NCBI GenBank assembly: GCA_034440575.1
Contig: JAOTOL010001219.1
Span: forward strand, 310,001 to 374,000
Source: Imbricaverruca yamaguchii
Taxonomy: Eukaryota > Arthropoda > Thecostraca > Neoverrucidae
Direction: 5' to 3'
Length of the DNA stretch: 64,000 bases
Shown here: piece by piece, positions 35,501 to 46,180 of the stretch
Layout: each line of letters starts with the position of its first letter
Position numbering within the stretch: the stretch's first letter is position 1
The notes under the pieces: generated by a model
What the model saw: the letters and a program-made list of their open reading frames with translations, nothing else
Databases searched by the model: none
What the model was told of the DNA's origin: nothing
Made by a program: the position numbers and the translations under genes

Positions 35501-36930
35501 GGACGGTACACGTGAGTGGTGTCCAGGAGCAGGGGACGGTACACGTGAGTGGTGTCCAGGAGCAGGGGACGGTACACAGGTGTGTGGTGTCCAGGAGCAG
35601 GGGACGGTACACGTGAGTGGTGTCCAGGAGCAGGGGACGGTACACGTGAGTGGTGTCCAGGAGCAGGGGACGGTACACGTGAGTGGTGTCCAGGAGCAGG
35701 GGACGGTACACGTGAGTGGTGTCCAGGAGCAGGGGACGGTACACGTGAGTGGTGTCCAGGAGCAGGGGACGGTACACGTGAGTGGTGTCCAGGAGCAGGG
35801 GACGGTACACGTGAGTGGTGTCCAGGAGCAGGGGACGGTACACGTGAGTGGTGTCCAGGAGCAGGGGACGGTACACGTGAGTGTGTGGTGTCCAGGAGCA
35901 GGGGACGGTACACGTGAGTGGTGTCCAGGAGCAGGGGACGGTACACGTGAGTGGTGTCCAGGAGCAGGGGACGGTACACGTGAGTGGTGTCCAGGAGCAG
36001 GGGACGGTAACGTGAGTGGTGTCCAGGAGCAGGGGACGGTACACGTGAGTGGTGGCCAGGAGCAGGGGACGGTACACGTGAGTGGTGTCCAGGAGCAGGG
36101 GACGGTACACGTGAGTGGTGTCCAGGAGCAGGGGACGGTACACGTGAGTGGTGTGGTGTCCAGGAGCAGGGGACGGTACACGTGAGTGGTGTCCAGGAGC
36201 AGGGGACGGTACACGTGTAGTGGTGTCCAGGAGCAGGGGACGGTACACGTGAGTGGTGTCCAGGAGCAGGGGACGGTACACGTGAGTGGTGTCCAGGAGC
36301 AGGGGACGGTACACGTGAGTGGTGTCCAGGAGCAGGGGACGGTACACGTGAGTGGTGTCCAGGAGCAGGGGGGTACGTGGTGGTGTACAGGAGGTACACG
36401 TAGTGGTGTCCAGGAGCAGGGACGGTACACGTGGTGGTGTCCAGGAGCAGGGGACTGTACACGTGAGTGGTGTCCAGGAGCAGGGGACGGTACACGTGTG
36501 TGGTGTCCAGGAGCAGGGGACGGTAAGTGAGTGGTGTCCAGGAGCAGGGGACGGTACACGTGTGTGGTGTCCAGGAGCAGGGGACGGTACACGTGAGTGG
36601 TGTCCAGGAGCAGGGGACGGTACACGTGTGTGGTGTCCAGGAGCAGGGGACGGTACACGTGAGTCGTGCCCAGGAGCGGGGGACGATGTATGTTAGTGGT
36701 GTTCAAAGGTGACGGGAAATATACGTGAGTTGTGTCCAATGGTGAAGAGGATATATGTGAGTGGTGCCAAAAACCAGTTAAGATCCACGTGAAGGAGTGG
36801 GGGTATATGTTTGACTTGTGTCCTGCATTCGTGGGTGATGCATGAAAGTGGAGGATGCACTTGACCAATCCCCGAAGACTGTGCTTTAGTGGTGTCCAAA
36901 TACGGGGAGGAGTATTGGTTCATGTGCAGA
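32571..36930. repeat. 33-bp minisatellite of ~125 copies, each with a 5' splice site
   Basis: The unit GTGAGTGGTGTCCAGGAGCA plus GGGGACGGTACAC starts exactly at the donor of hub exon 1 and runs to about 36700. Diverged copies reach about 36930. Nearly every unit restates ACAC|GTGAGT, identical to the authentic splice junction. Variants include GTGTGTGGTG and CTGTACAAG types, concentrated in the leftmost 0.9 kb. The period is a multiple of 3 and lacks stops in several frames, so open frames above 1000 codons appear on the minus strand and shorter ones on the plus. They are array artefacts. The array fills most of CaMKII intron 32571-37069. Confidence 0.97.
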
Positions 36931-37069
36931 GCCGCAGCTAATCGCCCGGCCCTAGCACCCATAAATGTATTAGATGAAATGAGAACTTGATATTTTCACC
37001 ACACCTGTATCGTTGGTGCGCTTCATGCGCCGGAAGTGTTTCTGATGACTCCGTGACGATGCGCCGCAG

Positions 37070-37164
37070 GAAGCTGTGTGACACACACCTCACCTCGTTC
37101 GAGCCGGAGGCGCTGAGCAACCTGGTAGAAGGCATGGAGTTTCACAAGTTCTACTTCGACAACG
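37070..37164 (+). CDS. CaMKII: CaMKII hub exon 2
   Basis: 95-nt exon encoding [20 protein letters not shown], then [11 protein letters not shown], one of the most conserved parts of the hub fold. The acceptor is GCGCCGCAG|G and the donor AACG|GTGGGT. The first base completes Thr from hub exon 1, and one base (G) is carried to hub exon 3, where it forms Val. Compared with known family members it keeps the FEPEAL and NLVEGM/FHKFYF blocks. The acceptor has a poor pyrimidine tract, but exact phase and protein match leave little doubt. Confidence 0.93.
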
Positions 37165-37197
37165 GTGGGTTGTGCGCAGCAGTTTCGGTGTCAGCAG

Positions 37198-37805
37198 TGC
37201 GTCTCGTCTCGATGGCGCAGTTGGTTAAGGCGTCTCGTCTCGATGGCGCAGTTGGTTAAGGCGTCTCGTCTCGATGGCACAGTTGATTAAGGTGTCTCGT
37301 CTCGATGGCGCAGTTGGTTAAGGCGTCTCGTCTCGATGGCACAGTTGATTAAGGTGTCTCGTCTCGATGGCGCAGTTGGTTAAGGCGTCTCGTCTCGATG
37401 GCGCAGTTGGTTAAGGCGTCTCGTCTCGATGGCACAGTTGGTTAAGGCGTCTCGTCTCGATGGCACAGTTGGTTAAGGCGTCTCGTCTCGATGGCACAGT
37501 TGGTTAAGGTGTCTCGTCTCGATCGCGCAGTTGGTTAAGGTGTCTCGTCTCGATGGCGCAGTTGGTTAAGGCGTCTCGTCTCGATGGCACAGTTGGTTAA
37601 GGCGTCTCGTCTCGATGGCGCAGTTGGTTAAGGCGTCTCGTCTCGATGGCACAGTTGGTTAAGGTGTCTCGTCTCGATCGCGCAGTTGGTTAAGGTATCT
37701 CGTCTCGATGGCACAGTTGGTTAAGGCGTCTCGTCTCGATGGCACAGTTGGTTAAGGCGTCTCGTCTCGATGGCACAGTTGGTTAAGGTGTCTCGTCTCG
37801 CCGGC
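37198..37805. repeat. 31-bp minisatellite with a tRNA-type A box, ~19 copies
   Basis: Unit GTCTCGTCTCGATGGCGCAG plus TTGGTTAAGGC, starting 33 bp after hub exon 2. Each unit contains TGGCGCAGTTGG or TGGCACAGTTGG, matching the RNA polymerase III A-box consensus, and the following TTAAGGCGTCTC resembles the D-arm region of tRNA genes. A B-box-like GGTTCAGGCCC occurs once, just right of the array at about 37845. The array probably grew from the head of a tRNA-derived SINE. Confidence 0.93.
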
Positions 37806-38249
37806 ACAGTTGGCTGACACGTTTCGAACAGTTTCGTGTCTTCGGTTCAGGCCCGATCGCAGGAAAGCTTCCCTCTGGTTGGTCCCTGTCCAGGACCTAG
37901 CTGAGGGAGGGATTGTGTGTAGGTGCACTAGCATTAGGGCGGGCAAATCTTGTGGGAAGTGTCGGAGCTAAGCCACACGGTTGCCGAAAATTCACAGTTG
38001 CCTTGTTGTACCTGTGTGCCTATGTATGTTTTCGCGTCCGTCTCGTAAATGCTTTCTCGGTGCTGGGGGGAAGGCAGCAGCCCAGTGCTGTGTATGTCTG
38101 GCCACTCATTTACACGCACGTGTATACGTGTATACGTATTTCCCAGTATACGTACACGCGTGGTTCTCACAACTGATACGCGCGTGTTTGCGCGTGCACA
38201 GGTGTGCTGAGAAGCTGGGTGCTGACACGTGTCGCCATGCCCCCAGCAG

Positions 38250-38364
38250 TGTTGGGCAAGATCCGGAAGGCGATCAACACCACCATCCTGAACCCTCACG
38301 TGCACCTTTTGGGCGACGAGGCCGCCTGCATTGCCTACGTACGACTGACCCAATACATCGACAG
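38250..38364 (+). CDS. CaMKII: CaMKII hub exon 3
   Basis: 115-nt exon reading (G+TG)[21 protein letters not shown], then [17 protein letters not shown], ending AG|GTAGGT. The [20 protein letters not shown] wording is close to insect CaMKII, whereas vertebrates have [19 protein letters not shown] sequence. The acceptor is a tandem CAGCAG (38244-38249). Use of the upstream AG would insert one Ala in frame between Asn and Val, so a one-residue splice variant is possible. The last two bases AG join G of the next exon to give Arg. Confidence 0.94.
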
Positions 38365-38764
38365 GTAGGTAACACCACGAGGTCCAACCCCACTAACTAG
38401 ATGGGATTGTTCACCCATGTTTGTGTGGATATGGTTGGATAGTAGTGTTAATCAGCTACGAACTGGTAAGCCGGCAGCGAATAACCATTGGTGAAAAATG
38501 ATGTTTGTTGGCTACAGTCGGCTAGAAAACAAGGGTCTGTGGCCGAAAGGACGCCTCGGGATGAACGATTGGTTGCATAAGGGAACTGTGGAAAGCGAAG
38601 GGAGAGAAAATGCGTCAGGCTGACAGGGTGTGGCGCTGCTTGATTTTCGCCCGTTTGAAGTATGGTTGCAGGCGGCCTGCTGAAAGTACTCATTGTAGGT
38701 CAGTGGCTCTGCCAAGCCGAAGCTCATCCCATTTTCATGCGATTATGGGCACTGACGGCTGACC

Positions 38765-41700
38765 CATGCCCGTGCTGTGTGTACGGCTGGGGACCCATGG
38801 CCATGCTGTGTGTACGGCTGGGGACCCATGGCCGTGCTGTGTGTACGGCTGGGGACCCATGGCCGTGCTGTGTGTACGGCTGGGGACCCATGACCGTGAT
38901 GTGTGTGGTGTACGGCTGGGGACCCATGGCCGTGATGTGTGTGGTGTACGGCGGGGGACCCATGGCCGTGATGTGTGTGGTGTACGGCTGGGGACCCATG
39001 GCCGTGATGTGTGTGGTGTACGGCTGGGGACCCATGGCCGTGCTGTGTGTACGGCTGGGGACCCATGGCCGTGCTGTGTGTACGGCTGGGGACCCATGGC
39101 CGTGATGTGTGTGGTGTACGGCTGGGGACCCATGGCCGTGATGTGTGTGGTGTACGGCTGGGGACCCATGGCCGTGATATGTGTGGTGTACGGCTGGGGA
39201 CCCATGGCCGTGATGTGTGTGTGGTGTACGGCTGGGGACCCATGCCCGTGCTGTGTGTGGTGTACGGCGGGGGACCCATGGCCGTGATGTGTGGTGTACG
39301 GCTGGGGACCCATGGCCGTGATATGTGTGGTGTACGGCTGGGGACCCGTGACCGTGATATGTGTGGTGTACGGCTGGGGACCCATGGCCGTCATGTGTGT
39401 GGTGTACGGCTGGGGACCCATGACCGTGATGTGTGTGTGGTGTACGGCGGGGGACCCATGGCCGTGATGTGTGTGGTGTACGGCTGGGGACCCATGACCG
39501 TGATATGTGTGTGGTGTACGGCTGGGGACCCGTGGCCGTGATGTGTGTGGTGTACGGCTGGGGACCCATGGCCGTGATGTGTGTGGTGTACGGCTGGGGA
39601 CCCGTGACCGTGATGTGTGTGGTGTACGGCGGGGGACCCATGGCCGTGATGTGTGTGGTGTACGGCTGGGGACCCATGGCCGTGATGTGTGGTGTACGGC
39701 TGGGGGCCCATGGCCGTGATATGTGTGGTGTACGGCTGGGGACCCATGGCCGTGATGTGTGTGGTGTACGGCTGGGGACCCGTGGCCGTGATGTGTGTGG
39801 TGTACGGCTGGGGACCCGTGGCCGTGATATGTGTGGTGTATGGCTGGGGACCCATGGCCGTGATGTGTGTGGTGTACGGCTGGGGACCCATGACTATGAT
39901 GTGTGTAGTGTACGGCTGGGGACCCATGACTGTGATGTGTGTGGTGTACGGCTGGGGACCCATGGCCGTGATGTGTGTGGTGTACGGCGGGGGACCCATG
40001 ACTATGATGTGTGTGGTGTACGCCTGGGGACCCATGGCCGTGATGTGTGTGGTGTACGGCTGGGGACCCATGACCGTGATGTGTGTGGTGTACGGCTGGG
40101 GACCCATGGCTGTGATGTGTGTGGTGTACGGCTGGGGACCCATGGCCGTGATGTGTGTGGTGTACGGCTGGGGACCCATGGCTGTGATGTGTGTGGTGTA
40201 CGGCTGGGGACCCATGGCTGTGATGTGTGTGGTGTACGGCTGGGGACCCATGACCGTGATGTGTGTGGTGTACGGCTGGGGACCCATGGCTGTGATGTGT
40301 GTGGTGTACGGCTGGGGACCCATGGCCGTGATGTGTGTGGTGTATGGCTGGGGACCCATGGCCGTGATGTGTGTGGTGTACGGCGGGGGACCCATGGCCG
40401 TGATGTGTGTGGTGTACGGCTGGGGACCCATGGCCGTGATATGTGTGTGGTGTACGGCTGGGGACCCATGGCCGTGATGTGTGTGGTGTACGGCTGGGGA
40501 CCCATGGCCGTGATGTGTGTGGTGTACGGCTGGGGACCCGTGGCCGTGATGTGTGTGGTGTACGGCTGGGGACCCATGGCCGTGATGTGTGTGGTGTACG
40601 GCTGGGGACCCATGGCCGTGATGTGTGTGGTGTACGGCTGGGGACCCGTGACCGTGATGTGTGTGGTGTACGGCTGGGGACCCATGGCCGTGATGTGTGG
40701 TGTACGGCTGGGGACCCATGGCCGTGATGTGTGTGGTGTACGGCTGGGGGCCCATGGCCGTGATATGTGTGGTGTACGGCTGGGGACCCATGGCCGTGAT
40801 GTGTGTGGTGTACGGCTGGGGACCCGTGGCCGTGATGTGTGTGGTGTACGGCTGGGGACCCGTGGCCGTGATATGTGTGGTGTATGGCTGGGGACCCATG
40901 GCCGTGATGTGTGTGGTGTACGGCTGGGGACCCATGACTATGATGTGTGTGGTGTACGGCTGGGGACCCATGACTGTGATGTGTGTGGTGTACGGCTGGG
41001 GACCCATGGCCGTGATGTGTGTGGTGTACGGCGGGGGACCCATGACTATGATGTGTGTGGTGTACGCCTGGGGACCCATGGCCGTGATGTGTGTGGTGTA
41101 CGGCTGGGGACCCATGACCGTGATTGTGTGGTGTACGGCTGGGGACCCATGGCTGTGATGTGTGTGGTGTACGGCTGGGGGCCCATGGCCGTGATGTGTG
41201 TGGTGTACGGCTGGGGACCCATGGCTGTGATGTGTGTGGTGTACGGCTGGGGACCCATGGCTGTGATGTGTGTGGTGTACGGCTGGGGACCCATGACCGT
41301 GATGTGTGTGGTGTACGGCTGGGGACCCATGGCTGTGATGTGTGTGGTGTACGGCTGGGGACCCATGGCCGTGATGTGTGTGGTGTATGGCTGGGGACCC
41401 ATGGCCGTGATGTGTGTGGTGTACGGCGGGGGACCCATGGCCGTGATGTGTGTGGTGTACGGCTGGGGACCCATGGCCGTGATGTGTGTGGTGTACGGCT
41501 GGGGACCCATGGCCGTGATGTGTGTGGTGTACGGCTGGGGACCCATGGCCGTGATGTGTGTGGTGTACGGCTGGGGACCCGTGGCCGTGATGTGTGTGGT
41601 GTACGGCTGGGGACCCGTAGCCGTGATATGTGTGGTGTATGGCTGGGGACCCATGGCCGTGATGTGTGTGGTGTACGGCTGGGGACCCATGACTATGATG

Positions 41701-42190
41701 TGTGTGGTGTACGGCTGGGGACCCATGACTGTGATGTGTGTGGTGTACGGCTGGGGACCCATGGCCGTGATGTGTGTGGTGTACGGCGGGGGACCCATGA
41801 CTATGATGTGTGTGGTGTACGCCTGGGGACCCATGGCCGTGATGTGTGTGGTGTACCGCTGGGGACCCATGGCTGTGATGTGTGTGGTGTACGGCTGGGG
41901 ACCCATGGCCGTGATGTGTGTGGTGTACGGCTGGGGACCCATGGCCGTGATGTGTGTGGTGTACGGCGGGGGACCCATGGCCGTGATGTGTGTGGTGTAC
42001 GGCTGGGGACCCATGACTATGATGTGTGTGGTGTACGGCTGGGGACCCATGACTGTGATGTGTGTGGTGTACGGCTGGGGACCCATGGCCGTGATGTGTG
42101 TGGTGTACGGCGGGGGACCCATGGCCGTGATGTGTGTGGTGTACGGCTGGGGACCCGTGGCCGTGATGTGTGTGGTGTACGGCGGGGGAC
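38765..42190. repeat. 36-bp (and 30-bp) minisatellite with higher-order structure
   Basis: Unit GTACGGCTGGGGACCCATGG plus CCGTGATGTGTGTGGT (36 bp). A 30-bp form lacking six bases occurs mainly at the left end. Marked variants (GACTATGATG, GGCGGGGGACC, CGCCTGGGGACC, CCCGTGGCC) recur in the same order in blocks; the block starting near 39690 repeats near 40698, 1008 bp or 28 units later, with a partial third block from about 41570. The array fills nearly all of CaMKII intron 38365-42246 and ends about 55 bp before the acceptor. Open frames of up to about 1100 codons on either strand are artefacts. Confidence 0.96.
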
Positions 42191-42246
42191 GAGACCAGGC
42201 GAGACCAACTTGAGTGTGTGGCCAGCGTCGTGTTTCCGTGTTGCAG

Positions 42247-42355
42247 GCAGGGCGTGCCGCACACCGAGCAGGCCGAGGAGACTCGGGTGTGGCACCGGCG
42301 CGACGGCAGGTGGCAGCACGTGCACTTCCACCGCTCGCAGAACGGCGCCAAGTAG
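42247..42355 (+). CDS. CaMKII: CaMKII hub exon 4, terminal coding exon
   Basis: The last coding exon begins after TTTCCGTGTTGCAG and reads (AG+G)[19 protein letters not shown], then [17 protein letters not shown] and TAG at 42353-42355. [20 protein letters not shown] is the diagnostic end of the CaMKII hub. The tail QNGAK is short, as in several isoforms; Drosophila CaMKII has a longer one. With hub exons 1-3 it gives a complete hub of about 130 residues in one frame. The DNA after the stop is minisatellite (42360-42810), which would form the 3' untranslated region. No clear AATAAA was found nearby. Confidence 0.94.
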
Positions 42356-42359
42356 CGGC

Positions 42360-42656
42360 GCCAACCGCCGCAGTCCTCCCCCAGCCCCGATACCGCCGCA
42401 GTCCTCCCCCCACCCCCGACACCGCCGCAGTCCCCCCGACACCACTGCAGTCCTCCCCCCACCCCCGACACCGCCGCAGTCCTCCCCCACCCCCGACACC
42501 GCCGCAGTCCTCCCGAGACACCACCGCAGTCCTCCCCCCACCCCCGACACCGCCGCAGTCCCCCCGACACCGCCGCAGTCCTCCCGACACCGCCGCAGTC
42601 CTCCCGACACCGCCGCAGTCCCTCCGACACCACCGCAGTTCCTCCGACACCGCCGC
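42360..42656. repeat. irregular 18-28-bp repeat in the CaMKII 3' UTR
   Basis: Units of the type CCGACACCGCCGCAGTCCTC with variable runs of C between them, starting a few bases after the CaMKII stop codon. Confidence 0.9.
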
Positions 42657-42810
42657 CTGTGGCGGGAGCCCGTGGCGGGAGCCCGTGGCGGGAGCCCGTG
42701 GCGGGAGCCCGTGGCGGGAGCCCGTGGCGGGAGCCCGTGGCGGGAGCCCGTGGCGGGAGCCCGTGGCGGGAGCCCGTGGCGGGAGCCCGTGGCGAGAGCC
42801 CGTGGCGAGA
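42657..42810. repeat. 13-bp minisatellite, ~11 copies
   Basis: Perfect GTGGCGGGAGCCC units. Because 13 is coprime to 3, all plus frames give the same 13-residue peptide repeat. It adjoins the previous repeat in the likely CaMKII 3' UTR. Confidence 0.95.
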
Positions 42811-42998
42811 CGGACGGCGGCGGTGTGTGAACGCCACCGCCCAGCCAGCTCTGCCAACTCGTGGCGAATGCCAGATATTGGCGGATTAGTGTTGCGAGAC
42901 GGCGCAGCGCGTGGCGCGTGAACGCTGTCGACAGATGTGATCTTTCTTGATGTCAGAGTTTAATGTCCTCGGGGCGCACCAGTGAGATGACCGTCGGG

Positions 42999-42999
<1 letters not shown>

Positions 43000-43066
<67 letters not shown>
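43000..43066. repeat. (TA)33 microsatellite
   Basis: Uninterrupted TA dinucleotide repeat of 67 bp. Confidence 0.98.
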
Positions 43067-43068
<2 letters not shown>

Positions 43069-43069
43069 G

Positions 43070-45055
43070 CGATTTCTAGCCGCGGCCGTGTCGTTTGGTC
43101 GGGAGGAGCTCTATCTGTAAGCTGATTGGATGATTTGGGTAGCAGCGCTTCCGACGCTCGTCAAAGTCGTGGTCTGACGGCTGCAACTGCTGAGGTTTGT
43201 CAGGGGTCGTGGTCTGGCGGCTGCAGCTGCTGACGTTTGTTAGAGGTTGTGGTCTGGCGGCTGCAGCTGCTGAGGTTCGTCATAGGTCATGGTGTGGCGG
43301 CTACCCCGAAGCATGCGCACGGCTTCCACACAGAGCCACTCTCGAAAACAAAACCAGCATGACGTGCGTGTCGGTGGCCGGCTCTTCATCAGGCGACACA
43401 CTTGTGGAAGTCAGTTTTGTATCCACCGCTAGGTAATAGGGCGCCCAAACAAGTTCACCGTTTTGTCACTAGATGGCAGAACGGTCGCGGCGGTTTGTTG
43501 TGGATTCAATGTCTTTTTACCGTGCCTAACGTGGCTAGGTGGTCCTCTAATTTGGTGCACTCGATGCCTGCATGTGTGGTGTATTTAGGGTGTGCCATTG
43601 CCGATCCATCCGCATGTTGATGTGAGGTGTACGTAGAATTGAGTGGTTTCGATTCAAATTAGGGTGATTGCTGTGCAATGTTCAGGAGAACGCGTCGTGA
43701 AGGGCGGAACGCTTCTGTAATGAGACGTGGCTCATCGTGGGTGTGGGTGAGTTGTCTCCAGATGTGTGGCACTTGTTACTGCGTGGCATGCATGGGCTAT
43801 TCTATGTTGGGACCGCCAGACCATGCCGTTGGATATTACGCAGTTTGGCGCGTCGTCCGTGTGTGGCACTGGAAGCGTTGGTGTTGAACAGTTTGACCGA
43901 TGTTGCTGGCCTCGCCGATCGGTTGCCTCCTATTACCAATCGACTTTGGGCGCGGAAGCCGACCGCAGCGGTCCCCAGCTTATCGTAGTGGTAGCCGTCT
44001 CGTAATTGACGTGTTTCTGTGCCGGCGCGAGCGCCCGCTGGCTGCGGCTGCTGGCGTGAGCGCCCCACCGTACTCGGCTGTCTCCAGCCGGACGTGAGTG
44101 TCAGAGAGCGCGCCCCGCGTCTGCGGCGTGGCAGCGTAGTGGACGATCCCGGAGACGTGTCGATATGGATGCCGAGTGGGTGCGAAAATCACCGCGAGTC
44201 GACCTGGGCGCGTTTTACCGAACTTTTCAGGTATCGATGTTGCGTGTTTTATCGACCTATTTTATTCACGGAGTGGATCGCTAAAATAGACTCTCAGCAA
44301 TGTGGTGTGTGGTTATGAGTGAAGGCGTGCGAGGACGGTGAGGCTCGCGACGGTTGGCATCTGGCCATGCAGAGGTCAAAGGAGCAACTTTACTCTCCCC
44401 TCGCCTGGGACCAGATGACCGAAATGGTTGCATGGCCATAGACCGGTTTTCTCAATATTAAAATAACTTGGACCCATTTGGGCTAAACGGTATTGTTTCC
44501 ATACCGCCTTCTATCCCCATGAGCCAGGGACGGATTCAAGGTCACTAGGTGCATCTGCCCCCTCTCTTTAGTTGGAGAAGCGACCCACGCACCCACCCCG
44601 CCCCAAGAGCGGTAATGTGCACCGTCCCCTGGCATTTATCGGGCAGAAGGGCTCTGATTAGAAAATGACTAGAGTAGGAGCTGGTGAGGAAGTCCAGGAC
44701 ACTAGAAGGCATGCGCTCTATACTTGAAGTTTGCTGAATCATCCGCCAGTTCATGTAGGCACCCCCTCGCCTCCCTTGACTAAGTGTCTATCTGCTGATT
44801 TCTAAAAATACCCTCTCGGAACTCCGGCAGATCCGTGGAGGACTGACGGAGCGCCACAGTTCCCACAGGGTCCTTGTACAGCCTAGGCCTGGCCATTGCA
44901 ACAAAAGGCGTTCCCATGCTTACCTTTAACAGCCTAGGGGTGCTCCCAGTGTCCAGCGGGGTTCTTGCAAGTATTCAAGTGTCATGAAGGCCAGGGCACA
45001 ATCCACGCACGGTAGTTGGCTCGGATAACAGCGGATGTCGTGTCCCTCAAGTTAG
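43070..45055. other. no gene recognised downstream of CaMKII
   Basis: Three diverged copies of a ~62-bp unit with GGTCGTGGTCTGGCGGCTGCA lie at 43150-43300. A CTCF-like TCACTAGATGGCAG is at 43466-43479. GC-rich DNA with a possible donor GGAC|GTGAGTG occurs near 44094, but no protein could be recognised. Confidence 0.4.
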
Positions 45056-45059
45056 AGGG

Positions 45060-45737
45060 GCCAGACGTCCCGCCGTCTACCACAGTCTACCGAGACGTCC
45101 CGCCGTCTACCACAGTCTACCGAGACGTCCCGCCGTCTACCACAGTCTACCGAGACGTCCCACCGTCTACCACAGTCTACCGAGACGTCCCGCCGTCTAC
45201 CACAGTCTAACGAGACGTCCCACCGTCTACCACAGTCTACCGAGACGTCCCGCCGTCTACCACAGTCTACCGAGAAGTCCCGCCGTCTACCACAGTCTAC
45301 CGAGACGTCCCGCCGTCTACCACAGTCTACCGAGACGTCCCACCGTCTACCACAGTCTACCGAGACGTCCCGCCGTCTACCACAGTCTAACGAGACGTCA
45401 CACCGTCTAACCACAGTCTACCGAGACGTCCCGCCGTCTACCACAGTGTACCGAGACGTCCCGCCGTCTCCCAGTCTACCGAGACGTCCCGCCGTCTACC
45501 ACAGTCTACCGAGACGTCCCGCCGTCTACCACAGTCTACCGAGACGTCCCGCCGTCTACCACAGTCTAACGATACGTCCCACCGTCTACCACAGTCTACC
45601 GAGACGTCCCGCCGTCTACCACAGTGTACCGAGACGTCCCGCCGTCTCCCACAGTCTACCGAGACGTCCCACCGTCTACCACAGTCTACCGAGACGTCCC
45701 GCCGTCTACCACAGTCTACCGAGACGTCCCGCCGCTA
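45060..45737. repeat. 30-bp minisatellite, ~22 copies
   Basis: Unit GACGTCCCGCCGTCTACCAC plus AGTCTACCGA, highly regular, with CCACCG and CTAACG variants. Its period is a multiple of 3, so frames remain open on both strands. Confidence 0.96.
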
Positions 45738-45990
45738 GGAACATTAGTCTGGTCGAGTAAACATGAAGACATTCGTTTATTTTCGTACTTAGGTATTTAT
45801 CCTCATATTACATTTCCATGATATTAGCAACGCATTCTCATTCGCATTCAGCATACTATTCGCATACTCTCCTATTTAGTTCATTTTTCAGGACATGATC
45901 TTTTCGGGCATGTGACCTGCAAGTTTAGCGTTTGACCTTAGGTCAGGTTTGATGAAATTCGGGAAATGAAAGTGGTCCACTTGGGTACCA

Positions 45991-46180
45991 CAGTGGCGGA
46001 GATGGCCGAGTGGTTAAGGTGTTGGGCTCTGGGTACCATAGATCCCGGGTTCGACACTCGCGTCGCTCGGCACATTTCCCAATACCGCGGCCCACCGTCG
46101 AAGTAGTGTGGGTGGCGCCACTAGCCGCAAATGTGCATAAAGTGCGTCGTGAACCACTCAATAAACAAACAAACAACGAA
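45991..46180 (+). mobile_element. tRNA-derived SINE, family A
   Basis: Head of a Leu/Ser-type tRNA with A box TGGCCGAGTGG (46003-46013) and B box GGTTCGACACT (46048-46058), then a body ending AAGTGCGTCGTGAACCACTC and a short (AAAC)n tail. It is flanked by a perfect 13-bp target-site duplication, CACTTGGGTACCA (45978-45990 and 46181-46193). The sister copy is at 26352-26531 on the minus strand. The perfect duplication points to a fairly recent insertion. Confidence 0.93.

Noticed and set aside
32565..36868. Open frames of 1054-1260 codons on the minus strand, and many on the plus strand
   Set aside because: The 33-bp unit is a multiple of three without stops, so frames stay open by arithmetic. 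The peptides are pure repeat translations and the region is a CaMKII intron.
37198..37805. Cluster of tRNA genes
   Set aside because: Units are only 31 bp and hold an A box alone, so no complete tRNA could be formed.
37198..42190. CRISPR-like arrays
   Set aside because: Units are contiguous tandem copies without unique spacers, in a eukaryotic gene.
39391..42857. Open frames of 568-1148 codons on both strands
   Set aside because: Translations of the 36-bp minisatellite in the third hub intron. Only 42247-42355 within the plus frame is real coding sequence.
46000..46075. A genuine tRNA-Leu/Ser gene
   Set aside because: A and B boxes are present, but the fold is poor and the segment is the head of a SINE with target-site duplications.
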